Shown here piece after piece: positions 33,904-41,878 of a stretch of 64,000 nucleotides of DNA. A program made the position numbers and the translations under genes. Within the stretch, counting starts at the first letter, position 1. Every line of letters starts with the position of its first letter. The stretch comes from Labedella gwakjiensis. Its GTDB lineage: Bacteria > Actinomycetota > Actinomycetes > Actinomycetales > Microbacteriaceae. The notes beneath the pieces were generated by a model. It saw only the letters and a program-made list of their open reading frames with translations, ran no database searches and was not told the DNA's origin. Location of the stretch: positions 3,038,001 through 3,102,000 of the forward strand of contig NZ_PYAU01000001.1 of the NCBI RefSeq assembly GCF_003014675.1, written 5' to 3'.

Positions 33904-35088
33904 TCAGTTCTCCAGCCGCTCGATGATGGTGGCGTTGGCGAGGCCGCCAGCCTCGCACATCGTCTGCAGTCCGAACCGTCCACCGCGTTGCTCCAGCACG
34001 TTCAGCAGCGTCGCCATGAGCCGCCCGCCGCTCGCACCGAGAGGGTGCCCGATCGCCGTCGCCCCGCCGTTCACGTTGACCAGCGCCGGGTCGGCGCCCG
34101 TCTCGGCGAGCCACGCGAGAACGACCGGTGCGAACGCCTCGTTGACCTCGAACGCGTCGATGTCGTCGATCGAGAGGCCGGCCCGGTCGAGCACCTTGCG
34201 CGTCGCGGGCAGGATGCCCATGAGCATCGTGACGGGGTCGTCGCCGGCGACGGCGACGCTGTGGACGCGAGCGCGGGCGGTCAGTCCGAGGCGCTCGACG
34301 GCGTCCTCGCTCGCGAGGAGCACGGCCGAGGCGCCGTCGGACAGCGGCGAGGAGTTCCCCGCGGTGATGCTCCAGTCGATCTGCGGGAATCGCGCCGTCC
34401 ACGACTCCTGGGCGAAGGCGGGACGCAATGCGGCGAGGCCCTCGATCGTGGTGCCCTCACGGATCGTCTCGTCACGATCGACGGTGCGTTCGCTCGTGGA
34501 CACGGCGACGATCTCGCGGGCGAAGCGCCCGTTCCGCGTCGCGGCGGAAGCACGCGCGTGGCTCTCCGCGGCGAACGCGTCGAGGCTCTCGCGGGACAGG
34601 GTCCAGCGTGCGGCGATGAGCTCGGCACTCACTCCCTGCGGGACGAGACCTCCGGGGTACCGTTCGGCGACGCCCGATCCGAACGGGTCCGCTCCGGCCG
34701 TCTGGCTCCCGATCGGTACGCGGCTCATGGACTCGACGCCCGACGCGATCACGAGGTCGTACGCCCCGCTCTGGATGCCCTGCGCCGCGAAGTGCAGTGC
34801 CTGCTGACTGCTTCCGCACTGGCGATCGATCGTGACGGCCGGCACCGACTCCGGGAATCCAGCGGCGAGCACCGCCCAACGCGCCGTGTTACCGCTCTGC
34901 TCGCCCACCTGTCCGACGGCGCCCGAGATGACGTCGTCGAGTTCCGCCGCATCGATGCCCGACCTGTCGACGAGCGCACGCAGCACGTGCGCGTGCAGGT
35001 CCACGGGGTGGATCCCGCTCAACGCGCCACCGGGCTTGCCCCGTCCGCTCGGTGTCCGCACCGCATCGACGATGAATGCCTCGCGCAT
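33904..35088 (-). CDS. Acetyl-CoA C-acyltransferase (thiolase)
   Basis: The 394-residue thiolase joins or cleaves acyl-CoA and acetyl-CoA. The nucleophile C91 is in DRQCGSSQQALHFAAQ, the base histidine in GGATAIGHPLGASG and the second catalytic cysteine in MCEAGGLANA. Sequence features resemble degradative FadA-type steroid or fatty acid thiolases. No other beta-oxidation gene is adjacent, so its pathway is unclear. The ATG at 35088 has a GAGGAG ribosome site upstream. Confidence 0.93.
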   Translation of the reverse strand: MREAFIVDAVRTPSGRGKPGGALSGIHPVDLHAHVLRALVDRSGIDAAELDDVISGAVGQVGEQSGNTARWAVLAAGFPESVPAVTIDRQCGSSQQALHFAAQGIQSGAYDLVIASGVESMSRVPIGSQTAGADPFGSGVAERYPGGLVPQGVSAELIAARWTLSRESLDAFAAESHARASAATRNGRFAREIVAVSTSERTVDRDETIREGTTIEGLAALRPAFAQESWTARFPQIDWSITAGNSSPLSDGASAVLLASEDAVERLGLTARARVHSVAVAGDDPVTMLMGILPATRKVLDRAGLSIDDIDAFEVNEAFAPVVLAWLAETGADPALVNVNGGATAIGHPLGASGGRLMATLLNVLEQRGGRFGLQTMCEAGGLANATIIERLEN

Positions 35089-35211
35089 CGACTGCGCCTC
35101 CTCACGCGCCGCACGCGCGGCGTCCCCCCAGGCTACGCCGGGCGGCTTCACTAGGCTCTCGTGCGGACGGCTCCCGACGGGCCGCTCACCAGCCGATCGA
35201 AGGAGACCGCC

Positions 35212-35817
35212 GTGACCGATGTCCCCGCTTCCGCCGAGCGCCGAACGATCCCGTGGGCCGACGGACGATGGACGACTCCGCCGGTCGCGACGGAGGAGAC
35301 CGACGACGGTCTCGTCGTGACCGCCGCCGAGGGCAGCGACGCCTGGCGCGTCACGAGCTACGGCTTCGTCCATGACACCGAGCACGCCCTCGTCGCGCCG
35401 CTCGCACCGGGCCGAGCGGTCGAGGTGACCTTCTCGGCCGACTTCAGCGAGCAGTTCGATCAGGCCGGTGTGTTCGTGCGCGCGTCCGGCGACACCTGGA
35501 TCAAGACGGGGGTGGAGTTCGCCGACGGTGTGCTCGGCCTCGGCGCCGTCGTCACCGACGGGGTCTCCGACTGGTCGACCGCGCCCGTCCCGGAGTGGAC
35601 GGGGCACCGGATCGTCGTGCGGGTGAGTCGATCCGGTGACGCCGTCACGGTGCGGGCGCGGCGTGAGGACGAGGCCTTCCGGCTGGTGCGGGTCGCCCCG
35701 TTCCCCGAGGACGTGCCCGTCGAGGTGGGACCGTTCCTCTGCGCGCCGACCCGATCAGGCCTCCGCGTGGTCTTCCGCTCGTGGATCGAGACCGACGCCG
35801 ACGCCGCTCTGCACTAG
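35212..35817 (+). CDS. DUF1349 (regulation of enolase 1-like) protein
   Basis: The 201-residue cytosolic protein has the DUF1349 beta-sandwich signature: SYGFVHDTEHALVAPL, FSEQFDQAGVFVRASGDTWI KTGVEF and a C-terminal GPFLCAPTRSGLRVVF. Family members are lectin-like concanavalin folds; yeast Ree1 is the only one with a proposed role. GTG at 35212 is preferred over an upstream GTG at 35161 because AGGAG lies at 35201-35205, six bases before it. Confidence 0.85.
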   Translation: MTDVPASAERRTIPWADGRWTTPPVATEETDDGLVVTAAEGSDAWRVTSYGFVHDTEHALVAPLAPGRAVEVTFSADFSEQFDQAGVFVRASGDTWIKTGVEFADGVLGLGAVVTDGVSDWSTAPVPEWTGHRIVVRVSRSGDAVTVRARREDEAFRLVRVAPFPEDVPVEVGPFLCAPTRSGLRVVFRSWIETDADAALH

Positions 35818-35828
35818 GCGCTTCGTGC

Positions 35829-36863
35829 TCAGTCGCCCGACGCGCGCTCCGGTACGAGGCGCACGAGCCGGGCGCTCTCGCTCTGCTCCTGCTCGGCCAC
35901 GTCGCTCCGCGATTCGAGGAAGTCGGTGAACGTGCGGAAACCGAGGGCCTTCTCGCTGAACGACGGGTCCATGCGCTTCATCTGCGTCTTCACCGTGGAG
36001 GTGTGCAGCCAATCCGCGTCGTCGTCCTTCTCGTGCCCCAGGCGCAGGGCGCGCTCGAGCAGACTCGTGGCTACCTCCTGCGGGTTCTCGGGTTCGGGCT
36101 CCACGTCCTCCTCCGCGGGGCGGACCGCTTTCGCCCGCCGACGCTTGGGAGGGGTGGTCTCGATGGGCGGCTGCTGGAACGTGATGGTGGGGACGCCAGC
36201 GGCGATCGCGGTACCCTCCGTGGCGACGGGGGGCACGTCCTGCTCGGGAGCCGGCGTGATCCGGGGAGCGGCGGGCGCCGTGACGGCGGGCTTCACGCCG
36301 GGGAGGGCGTCGTACGTGGCGAACTCGTCGCACGCGGCGGCGAGTGAGCGGCTCGTCGAGCCGGCCACGCCGATCCCCACGACATAGCGGCCGAGCCTCT
36401 TGCAGCGCTGCGCGAGCGCGATGTAGTCCGAGTCGCCCGCGACGATGATCACGTGCGTGAGGTCGGGAAGGCGGAACATGTCCTCGACGGCGTCGACGGC
36501 GAGGCGGATGTCCGCCCCGTTCTTCGCGTACGCGGCGGCGGGGAACAGCTGCACGAGGTCCACGGCGCGGCTCACGAGCTGCCCGCGGTAGTCCGCGTTG
36601 ACCGGAGCCGACCAGTCGGCGTAGGCGCGCGTGAGCACCAGTGTGCCGAACGACGAGGCGAAATCGATGATGGCGCCCACATCGACCGTGGCCTCCGTGA
36701 GCTTCGCGGCCATGTCGGTGTCGGACGCCTTCGCCGACGAACTGTAGGCGCGGGCCTTGTCGCGCATGAACTGACTCCGACCGTGCACCTGGTCGTATCG
36801 CGAGATCACGATGTTGTCGAAATCGATGTAGACGGCCACTCGCGCGTCGACCGGTTCGGTCAT
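35829..36863 (-). CDS. NYN-domain nuclease-like protein with C-terminal OST-HTH/LOTUS-type region
   Basis: Residues 1-190 form a PIN-like NYN domain (LabA/DUF88 type) with VAVYIDFDN, the aspartate in RLAVDAVEDM and IIVAGDSDYIALAQ, an acidic set expected to bind metal and cut RNA. A Pro-rich linker with a basic PPKRRRAK patch follows (about 200-255). The last 80 residues (TSLLERALRLGHEK, WLHTSTVKTQMKRMDPSFSE) look like a LOTUS/OST-HTH RNA-binding module. NYN plus LOTUS proteins are known in bacteria and are likely RNA-processing enzymes. Confidence 0.87.
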   Translation of the reverse strand: MTEPVDARVAVYIDFDNIVISRYDQVHGRSQFMRDKARAYSSSAKASDTDMAAKLTEATVDVGAIIDFASSFGTLVLTRAYADWSAPVNADYRGQLVSRAVDLVQLFPAAAYAKNGADIRLAVDAVEDMFRLPDLTHVIIVAGDSDYIALAQRCKRLGRYVVGIGVAGSTSRSLAAACDEFATYDALPGVKPAVTAPAAPRITPAPEQDVPPVATEGTAIAAGVPTITFQQPPIETTPPKRRRAKAVRPAEEDVEPEPENPQEVATSLLERALRLGHEKDDDADWLHTSTVKTQMKRMDPSFSEKALGFRTFTDFLESRSDVAEQEQSESARLVRLVPERASGD

Positions 36864-36958
36864 GGGTGCTCTTTCCGTTCGGTGGGACTCCTAGTCTCTC
36901 GCGAATCCGGGTCGCCCGCTGCGCCCTGCCTCATCCGCGACCACCGACGGGCCCAGCG

Positions 36959-37258
36959 CTACCGCAGCGGCGAGCCGACCACGTCGAAGCGGAAGCCGCC
37001 GAACTCGCCGGAGAGCAACGGCATCGCCGCCGCGATCGACTCCTTCACGCTCTCGAGCTGGAGTGACGCCGCATGAGCGTCGGCCGAGACCCACAGCTCG
37101 GAGACGAAGACCGTGTCGGGGTACTCGTCGCTCACCCCCACCTCGTAGCTCAGGCAGCCGTTCTCCGCCAGAACCGATGAGGGACGGGTGAGGATCTCCA
37201 CCACCTCGTCCCGTCTGCCTGGCTGGACTCCGAGTGTTCCCACGTTCGCGAATGTCAT
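36959..37258 (-). CDS. Antibiotic biosynthesis monooxygenase (ABM) domain protein
   Basis: The 99-residue protein has the ferredoxin-like ABM fold signature: TLGVQPGRRDEVVEIL, NGCLSYEVGVS and VFVSELWVSADAHAAS. Family members act on quinones, haem or other aromatics, or are regulatory; the substrate here is unknown. The name does not imply an antibiotic. It is divergent from the beta-propeller gene. A weak CACACT hexamer lies six bases before the ATG. Confidence 0.85.
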   Translation of the reverse strand: MTFANVGTLGVQPGRRDEVVEILTRPSSVLAENGCLSYEVGVSDEYPDTVFVSELWVSADAHAASLQLESVKESIAAAMPLLSGEFGGFRFDVVGSPLR

Positions 37259-37325
37259 GCAGACAGTGTGCCGACAACCCCCGACATCAGCCCGTCCCGC
37301 CCTGTCGGCGCGGGGACGACACGCC

Positions 37326-37331
37326 TACCCT
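37326..37331 (+). promoter_or_regulatory. Predicted -10 box (TACCCT) of the beta-propeller gene
   Basis: TACCCT lies six bases before the ATG at 37338 and supports that start. Confidence 0.45.
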
Positions 37332-37337
37332 GGGAGC

Positions 37338-38249
37338 ATGGATGCAGCGCAGCACGGGGACGGATCGAGCGGCGGCCGGCGGCACGCGCCCGGACAGTGG
37401 AGCACCGTGTGGGTCGCGCCGCTCGAGGGTGAGCCGTTCGTCGTGACGGAGAGCACCGACCTGCTCGTCGAGGCGCCCAACTGGACGGACGACGGCCGCC
37501 TGATCGTGAACGGCGGAGGCCGGCTCTGGTCGCTCCCACCGACCCATGGCGCGGGTCTCAGCCCCATCGACATCCAGGGCGTCGCGCGGCTCAACAACGA
37601 CCACGTCCTCGCACCGAACGGCGACGACGTCTACGTGACCTCGGACGACGGCCACCTCTACGTCGCGCCGCTCTCGGGAGGCCCGGCCCGCCGGATCACC
37701 GCCGACCGCCCCGTGCGGCAATATCTCCACGGCGTGAGTCCCGACGGCGCGACGCTCGCCTTCGTGGAGATCCCGTGCGACCACGACGGACGCGACCCGC
37801 AGGGCCGGCTCGGACTGGTCCCGGCCGCCGGGGGAGAGGTGACGCACCTCGACACGGGGGACGGCCACCTCGACGGACCCGAGTTCACGCCAGACGGCGA
37901 GTGGATCGTCTTCAACTCGGACGCGTTCACGACGGAGCCCGGGCACGCGCAGCTCGGCCGGATCCGCGTCGATGGAACGGGGCTCGAGCGCCTCGTCGAG
38001 AGCGACACCGTCGATTGGTTCCCGCACGTCTCACCCGACGGCCGCTTCGCGTCGTACGTGACGTTCCCGCCCGGCACGATCGGTCACCCGGCCGACGTCC
38101 CGGTCGTGGTCACCGTCGTCTCGACCGACGACTGGTCGACGCCCATCCAGACCTATTCGGTCTTCGGCGGTCAGGGCACGCTCAACGTGAACAGCTGGTC
38201 GCCGGACTCCGACGCCCTCGCCTTCGTGGAGTACCCGACGCGCGAGTAG
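37338..38249 (+). CDS. TolB-like (PD40) beta-propeller protein, cytoplasmic
   Basis: The 303-residue protein is built of WD40/PD40-like repeats, each with a pattern such as GVSPDGATLAFVE, FTPDGEWIVFNSD, HVSPDGRFASYVTFP and WSPDSDALAFVEYP. It resembles the propeller of TolB and of bacterial oligogalacturonide lyases or oligopeptidases, but without any catalytic domain. No signal peptide is present. Function unknown; binding of a sugar or protein is plausible. The start is fixed by the upstream TACCCT box. Confidence 0.82.
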   Translation: MDAAQHGDGSSGGRRHAPGQWSTVWVAPLEGEPFVVTESTDLLVEAPNWTDDGRLIVNGGGRLWSLPPTHGAGLSPIDIQGVARLNNDHVLAPNGDDVYVTSDDGHLYVAPLSGGPARRITADRPVRQYLHGVSPDGATLAFVEIPCDHDGRDPQGRLGLVPAAGGEVTHLDTGDGHLDGPEFTPDGEWIVFNSDAFTTEPGHAQLGRIRVDGTGLERLVESDTVDWFPHVSPDGRFASYVTFPPGTIGHPADVPVVVTVVSTDDWSTPIQTYSVFGGQGTLNVNSWSPDSDALAFVEYPTRE

Positions 38250-38268
38250 GGCGCTGGGCCGTTCTCGG

Positions 38269-39027
38269 TCAGGGTGTTCGCGACGCCGCCACGCAGTCGT
38301 CGAGGAGGTCCAGGGCGCTCGCCGCGTCTGCGACGGTGAACGTGTCGTCCCCGCCGTGCCGCGACGACACGACCCGCGCGAGGAGGTCCCGGTACCGCGG
38401 CCATCGTTCGCTCGCGAAGCCCGCCGCCGCCGACTTCGAGAGGATCTCCCCGGTCTCCATCGTCGCCACGAGTCGTGCGGGGCCGAGAGCGATCCACCGG
38501 ACGGTCCGCGCATCGACGGGGTCGCCGGCCGGGCGGTCGGCGATCGAGAGTCGTGCCTGGCGTCCGAGGTGTTCCCAGTACGTCGAGAGGTTCGCGCGCG
38601 AGAACGCTCGGGCTCCATCGTCGGCCTGCGGGAACCGCCACGACGACCACGCCCATTCGCCGACGCCGTCATCGCCCGCGACCGCCTCCCAGCCGCTCTC
38701 GATCTCGCGCCACGTGACCCAGCTGATCTGGCCTCCGGTCGCGTCCGGGTCGAGGATGCCCTCGACGACCTGAACGGCGGACCCCAGCCGATCCGGACCC
38801 TCCTCGATCTGCTCCCGCGTCACGTAGATCCCGTCGATCGGACCATCGGCGATGGAGCGGGAATGGAGCGCCGCGCACGCCTCGAGCTCGGTCGGCGTCG
38901 GCACGCGGGAGACGACGAGGACCAGGTCGACGTCGCTCGTCCCCGGCCACCAGTCGCCCGCGATGGCCGAACCCGTCACGATGAGCCCCTCGAGCAGCCC
39001 GGGGGCCGCCTGCCGGTGCTCGCGCAC
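38269..39027 (-). CDS. Nucleotidyltransferase-fold protein (aminoglycoside adenylyltransferase-like)
   Basis: The 252-residue protein has the polymerase-beta-like nucleotidyltransferase motif VTGSAIAGDWWPGTSDVDL (GS...D-x-D) followed by a helical domain, as in kanamycin nucleotidyltransferase-like and DUF4111-like proteins. Chromosomal homologues usually have no proven resistance role. GTG at 39027 is the first standard start, but coding-like codons (PTSAPVVPSALEDRLDGF) run further up to the stop of the preceding gene in the same frame, with CTG at 39084 as the only start-like codon. The true start may therefore be upstream. Confidence 0.78.
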   Translation of the reverse strand: MREHRQAAPGLLEGLIVTGSAIAGDWWPGTSDVDLVLVVSRVPTPTELEACAALHSRSIADGPIDGIYVTREQIEEGPDRLGSAVQVVEGILDPDATGGQISWVTWREIESGWEAVAGDDGVGEWAWSSWRFPQADDGARAFSRANLSTYWEHLGRQARLSIADRPAGDPVDARTVRWIALGPARLVATMETGEILSKSAAAGFASERWPRYRDLLARVVSSRHGGDDTFTVADAASALDLLDDCVAASRTP

Positions 39028-39087
39028 GAAGCCGTCGAGTCGGTCTTCAAGCGCGCTGGGTACGACAGGGGCGGACGTGGGCAGGGC

Positions 39088-39477
39088 TCAGCCCTCGGAC
39101 TGTCGCTTGCTGTCGAGGTCGGCCTCGAGGCGGCGGATGCGCGCCTGCTTCTCGTAGTACTCGGCCTCACGATCGAGCGCGGCCAGCTGTTCCTCGGTCG
39201 AGAGCTCGCGCTGCATCCTCGCGGGCGGCGCCGCTTCGGTGGGCGCCGTCGAGCGGTCCCAGCGCCGCGGGTCCCCGAAGCTGACACTCTCGCGCGCGTC
39301 TCCCCATTCGCGTCCCACCGTGAACCACAGGATGCTCCCGAGGAATGGCAGCAGGATCACGAGGACGATCCAGAAGAGCTTCGGCAGGTGCTTCACCTGG
39401 TCGTCGGTGCGGGTGATGATGTCGATGAGGGCGGCCAGGAGCACGAGGAACGTGACGGCCGAGATCAACAGATACAT
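39088..39477 (-). CDS. PLDc_N (phospholipase D-nuclease N-terminal) domain membrane protein
   Basis: The 129-residue protein has two hydrophobic segments joined by a charged turn (TRTDDQVKHLPKLFWIVLVI onward) and the diagnostic LPFLGSILWFTVGRE. This matches the PLDc_N module, the membrane part of cardiolipin synthase-like proteins, here standing alone. The cytoplasmic tail ends in a coiled-coil-like helix (EEQLAALDREAEYYEKQARI). ATG 39477 is preferred to GTG 39495 because TACACT lies seven bases before it. Confidence 0.85.
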   Translation of the reverse strand: MYLLISAVTFLVLLAALIDIITRTDDQVKHLPKLFWIVLVILLPFLGSILWFTVGREWGDARESVSFGDPRRWDRSTAPTEAAPPARMQRELSTEEQLAALDREAEYYEKQARIRRLEADLDSKRQSEG

Positions 39478-39484
39478 GACGCAC

Positions 39485-39490
39485 AGTGTA
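39485..39490 (-). promoter_or_regulatory. Predicted -10 box (TACACT) of the PLDc_N gene
   Basis: TACACT on the minus strand lies seven bases before the ATG at 39477. Confidence 0.45.
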
Positions 39491-39617
39491 TTCACAGTGA
39501 GGCGCTCGGCGCCCCACCCCGTCCACGGGGGCGCTCGGAGCGGACTCGGACGGGCTGCCCGGCCCGTTCATAGGGTCGTGCGGCGCAGCGCATAGGCGCG
39601 TGGGATGGAGTCGGACC

Positions 39618-40991
39618 ATGACTCGACGCATCCGATTCGCCCGAAGCACGCACTCCACGCGCCGCGCCGCAGCCGTCCTCGCCGTGGCACTCACGGCCGG
39701 TGGTCTGGCCGCCTGCTCCACGACGTCCGCGACGGAATCATCCTCGAGTGTGAGCTCGGCCGCGAGCATCCTGTGGGACTCGTCGTTCGTGCACGACATC
39801 GAGGTTGACGTATCCGACGAGGACTACGACTCTCTCATCGCCGCCTACGTGGACGACGGCGAGAAGATCTGGGTATCCGCCACCGTGACGATCGACGGCA
39901 CGGTGTTCGAGAACGTCGGGCTCAAGCTCAAGGGCAACTCGAGCCTCATGGGGACGAACGCCGACAGCGACCCCACGGAGCTCCCCTGGATCATCCGCCT
40001 CGACAAGTACGTGGAGGGCCAGAACCTCGACGGCGAGACCGAGCTCGTGGTGCGCGGCAACAGTTCGGAGACCTCGCTCAACGAGGCCGTGGCGCTCGAA
40101 CTGCTGGGGGAGTCCGGCCTCGCGACGCAGGAGGCGGTGAGCTCGAGCTTCAGCGTCAACGGCGCGGATGCGGCTCTCCGCCTCGTCATCCAGAACCCGA
40201 ACGACGACTGGGACGAGCAGGAGTTCGGCGACGAGGGCCTGCTGTACAAGGCCGAATCGGGCGGCGACTACTCCTACCGCGGCGACGACGCATCGGCGTA
40301 CGACGGGGTCTTCGACCAGGAGGCCGGGGAGGACGACCTCACGCCGCTCATCGACTTCCTCCAGTTCATCAACGAGTCCGACGACGAGACGTTCGCAGCG
40401 GAGCTCTCGGACCACCTCGACGTGGAGGCGTTCGCGACGTACCTCGCTTTCCAAGACCTCGTCCAGAACACCGACGACATCGACGGTCCCGGCAACAACT
40501 CGTACCTGCGCTACGACCCTGAGACGCAGCTCATGACGGTGGTGTCGTGGGACCTCAACCTCGCGTTCGGCGCGAGCCCCGGCGGAGGCGCTGGCGGTGA
40601 GGGCGGCGGGTTCCCCGGGGGCGGCGAGGGCATGCCGGAACTCCCCGACGGCGCCGAGGTTCCGGAGGGCATGCCGACGGATATCCCCACGGACATCCCC
40701 ACCGATATGCCGACCGACATGCCCGACCGCGCTGACGGCGGGGGAGGTGCGGGTGGCGGCGGCATGATGGGCGGTTCCAACGTGCTCGTCGAGAGGTTCC
40801 TCGAGAACGAGGACTTCGCCGCCCTCGTGGATACCGCCACGGAGGACCTCCAGGCCTCCCTCATCGACAGCGGCCGGGCGCAGGAGATCCTCGACGAGTG
40901 GACCGCGACCCTGCTCGACGACGCGACGGATCTCGTCGACGAGGCGACGATCGAGGAGGAATCGGAGGACCTCTCCGCCTCGCTCTCCTGA
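39618..40991 (+). CDS. CotH-kinase family lipoprotein
   Basis: The 457-residue protein has a lipoprotein signal (twin-arginine-rich start, hydrophobic stretch, LAAC with C33). The CotH domain follows, with GLKLKGNSS, a kinase-like LDGETELVVRGNSSE segment and VSWDLNLAFG, the metal-binding region. CotH proteins are secreted protein kinases, first found in spore coats but common in non-sporeformers. A Gly-rich insertion and a PTDI/PTDM tandem repeat (about residues 340-370) interrupt the domain before its C-terminal helix bundle. Partner and substrate are unknown. A strong hairpin lies 41 bases after the stop. Confidence 0.85.
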   Translation: MTRRIRFARSTHSTRRAAAVLAVALTAGGLAACSTTSATESSSSVSSAASILWDSSFVHDIEVDVSDEDYDSLIAAYVDDGEKIWVSATVTIDGTVFENVGLKLKGNSSLMGTNADSDPTELPWIIRLDKYVEGQNLDGETELVVRGNSSETSLNEAVALELLGESGLATQEAVSSSFSVNGADAALRLVIQNPNDDWDEQEFGDEGLLYKAESGGDYSYRGDDASAYDGVFDQEAGEDDLTPLIDFLQFINESDDETFAAELSDHLDVEAFATYLAFQDLVQNTDDIDGPGNNSYLRYDPETQLMTVVSWDLNLAFGASPGGGAGGEGGGFPGGGEGMPELPDGAEVPEGMPTDIPTDIPTDMPTDMPDRADGGGGAGGGGMMGGSNVLVERFLENEDFAALVDTATEDLQASLIDSGRAQEILDEWTATLLDDATDLVDEATIEEESEDLSASLS

Positions 40992-41032
40992 GCCGTGTCG
41001 TCGGCGCTGACCGTCGAGCGCTACACCTTCCG

Positions 41033-41064
41033 CCGAGCGCCACACGATCTCGTGTGGCGCTCGG
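41033..41064. terminator. Perfect 15-bp hairpin after the CotH gene
   Basis: Arms 41033-41047 and 41050-41064 are fully complementary with a minimal loop. No T-tract. Confidence 0.7.
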
Positions 41065-41119
41065 CTCGTCGTGGAGCGGTCGACGGACCTGTCACCAGCG
41101 CACGGGGCGAGAATGGAGC

Positions 41120-41632
41120 ATGACCTCCAACAGAACCCGTCGCCCCGTCGCCCTTCCCGTAGGCCCCGGCCAGGAGTCCGTGTGGGACTACCCGCGGCCG
41201 CCGCGCGTCGAGCCGGTGTCGAAGCGCGTCGTCGTGCGCTTCGGGGGAGAGGTCATCGCCGACACGACGGCGGCCGCCCGCGTGCTCGAGACGAGCCACC
41301 CTCCCGTGTTCTACGTGCCCCGCGAGGCCTTCGTGGCCGGATCCCTGCGGCCCGCTGCCGGCACCACGTATTGCGAGTTCAAGGGCGAGGCGTCCTACCT
41401 CGACGTCGTCTCGGGCGACGCCGTCGCCCCCTCCGCCGGCTGGTTCTACGCCACGCCGCGGAAGGGCTTCGAGCAGCTCCGCGACATGGTCGCCCTCTAC
41501 CCGGGCCGCATGGACAGCTGCGAGGTGGGAGGCGAGGTCGTGCAGGCGCAGGACGGCGACTTCTACGGCGGCTGGATCACCTCGGAGATCGTCGGCCCGT
41601 TCAAAGGGGCCCCGGGCACCTGGGGCTGGTGA
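41120..41632 (+). CDS. DUF427 domain protein
   Basis: The 170-residue protein contains the DUF427 fold: VRFGGEVIADTTAAARVLET, PPVFYVPREAF, TYCEFKGEASYLDV and the C-terminal GWFYATP and DGDFYGGWI. The family is common in actinobacteria and fungi; no enzymatic role is established. No signal or membrane segment is present. The ATG at 41120 is used because earlier codons fall in the CotH terminator. Confidence 0.85.
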   Translation: MTSNRTRRPVALPVGPGQESVWDYPRPPRVEPVSKRVVVRFGGEVIADTTAAARVLETSHPPVFYVPREAFVAGSLRPAAGTTYCEFKGEASYLDVVSGDAVAPSAGWFYATPRKGFEQLRDMVALYPGRMDSCEVGGEVVQAQDGDFYGGWITSEIVGPFKGAPGTWGW

Positions 41633-41677
41633 CGCCGCTACGGAACATCGCATCTCGATTGTTTCGAACATATTTAG

Positions 41678-41697
41678 GTTTCATTACTTTGTGAAAC
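41678..41697. promoter_or_regulatory. Operator-like inverted repeat GTTTCA-N8-TGAAAC
   Basis: The repeat overlaps the predicted -35 element of the peptide operon (TTGTGA, 41689-41694) in a markedly AT-rich island. The position fits a repressor, plausibly the GbsR-type protein encoded in the operon. Confidence 0.55.
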
Positions 41698-41717
41698 TTC
41701 TGACCGTCTCGTATTGA
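41689..41717 (+). promoter_or_regulatory. Predicted sigma-70-type promoter of the peptide operon
   Basis: TTGTGA (41689-41694) and TATTGA (41712-41717) are separated by 17 bases. The start point would be near 41724, giving a leader of about 155 bases. Confidence 0.55.
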
Positions 41718-41723
41718 CGGGCC

Positions 41724-41871
41724 CCTCGTCGGGGGAGTTTGCTGGCTCCACCCCTGCGACTCAGCAGCGCGGTCGGCGCACATCCCGCGCCCGCAGCGCT
41801 TCTCGCACCCCTGCTCCACTCGCACCCCGCACCATTCAGGTTCCCCACCCCTGTTCTGCACCCCGACGAGG
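41724..41871 (+). promoter_or_regulatory. Leader with long-range pairing to the ribosome binding site
   Basis: Eleven bases at 41724-41734 are perfectly complementary to 41861-41871, which contains the start of the GAGGAG ribosome site (41868-41873). Pairing would hide the ribosome site of the binding-protein gene. The stretch between is rich in CACCCC repeats and holds no gene. Predicted only. Confidence 0.4.
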
Positions 41872-41878
41872 AGAAACG

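Noticed and set aside
40680-40735. PTDI/PTDM tandem repeat as a CRISPR-like array
   Set aside because: It is in frame within the CotH gene, has no spacers, and no cas gene is in the window.
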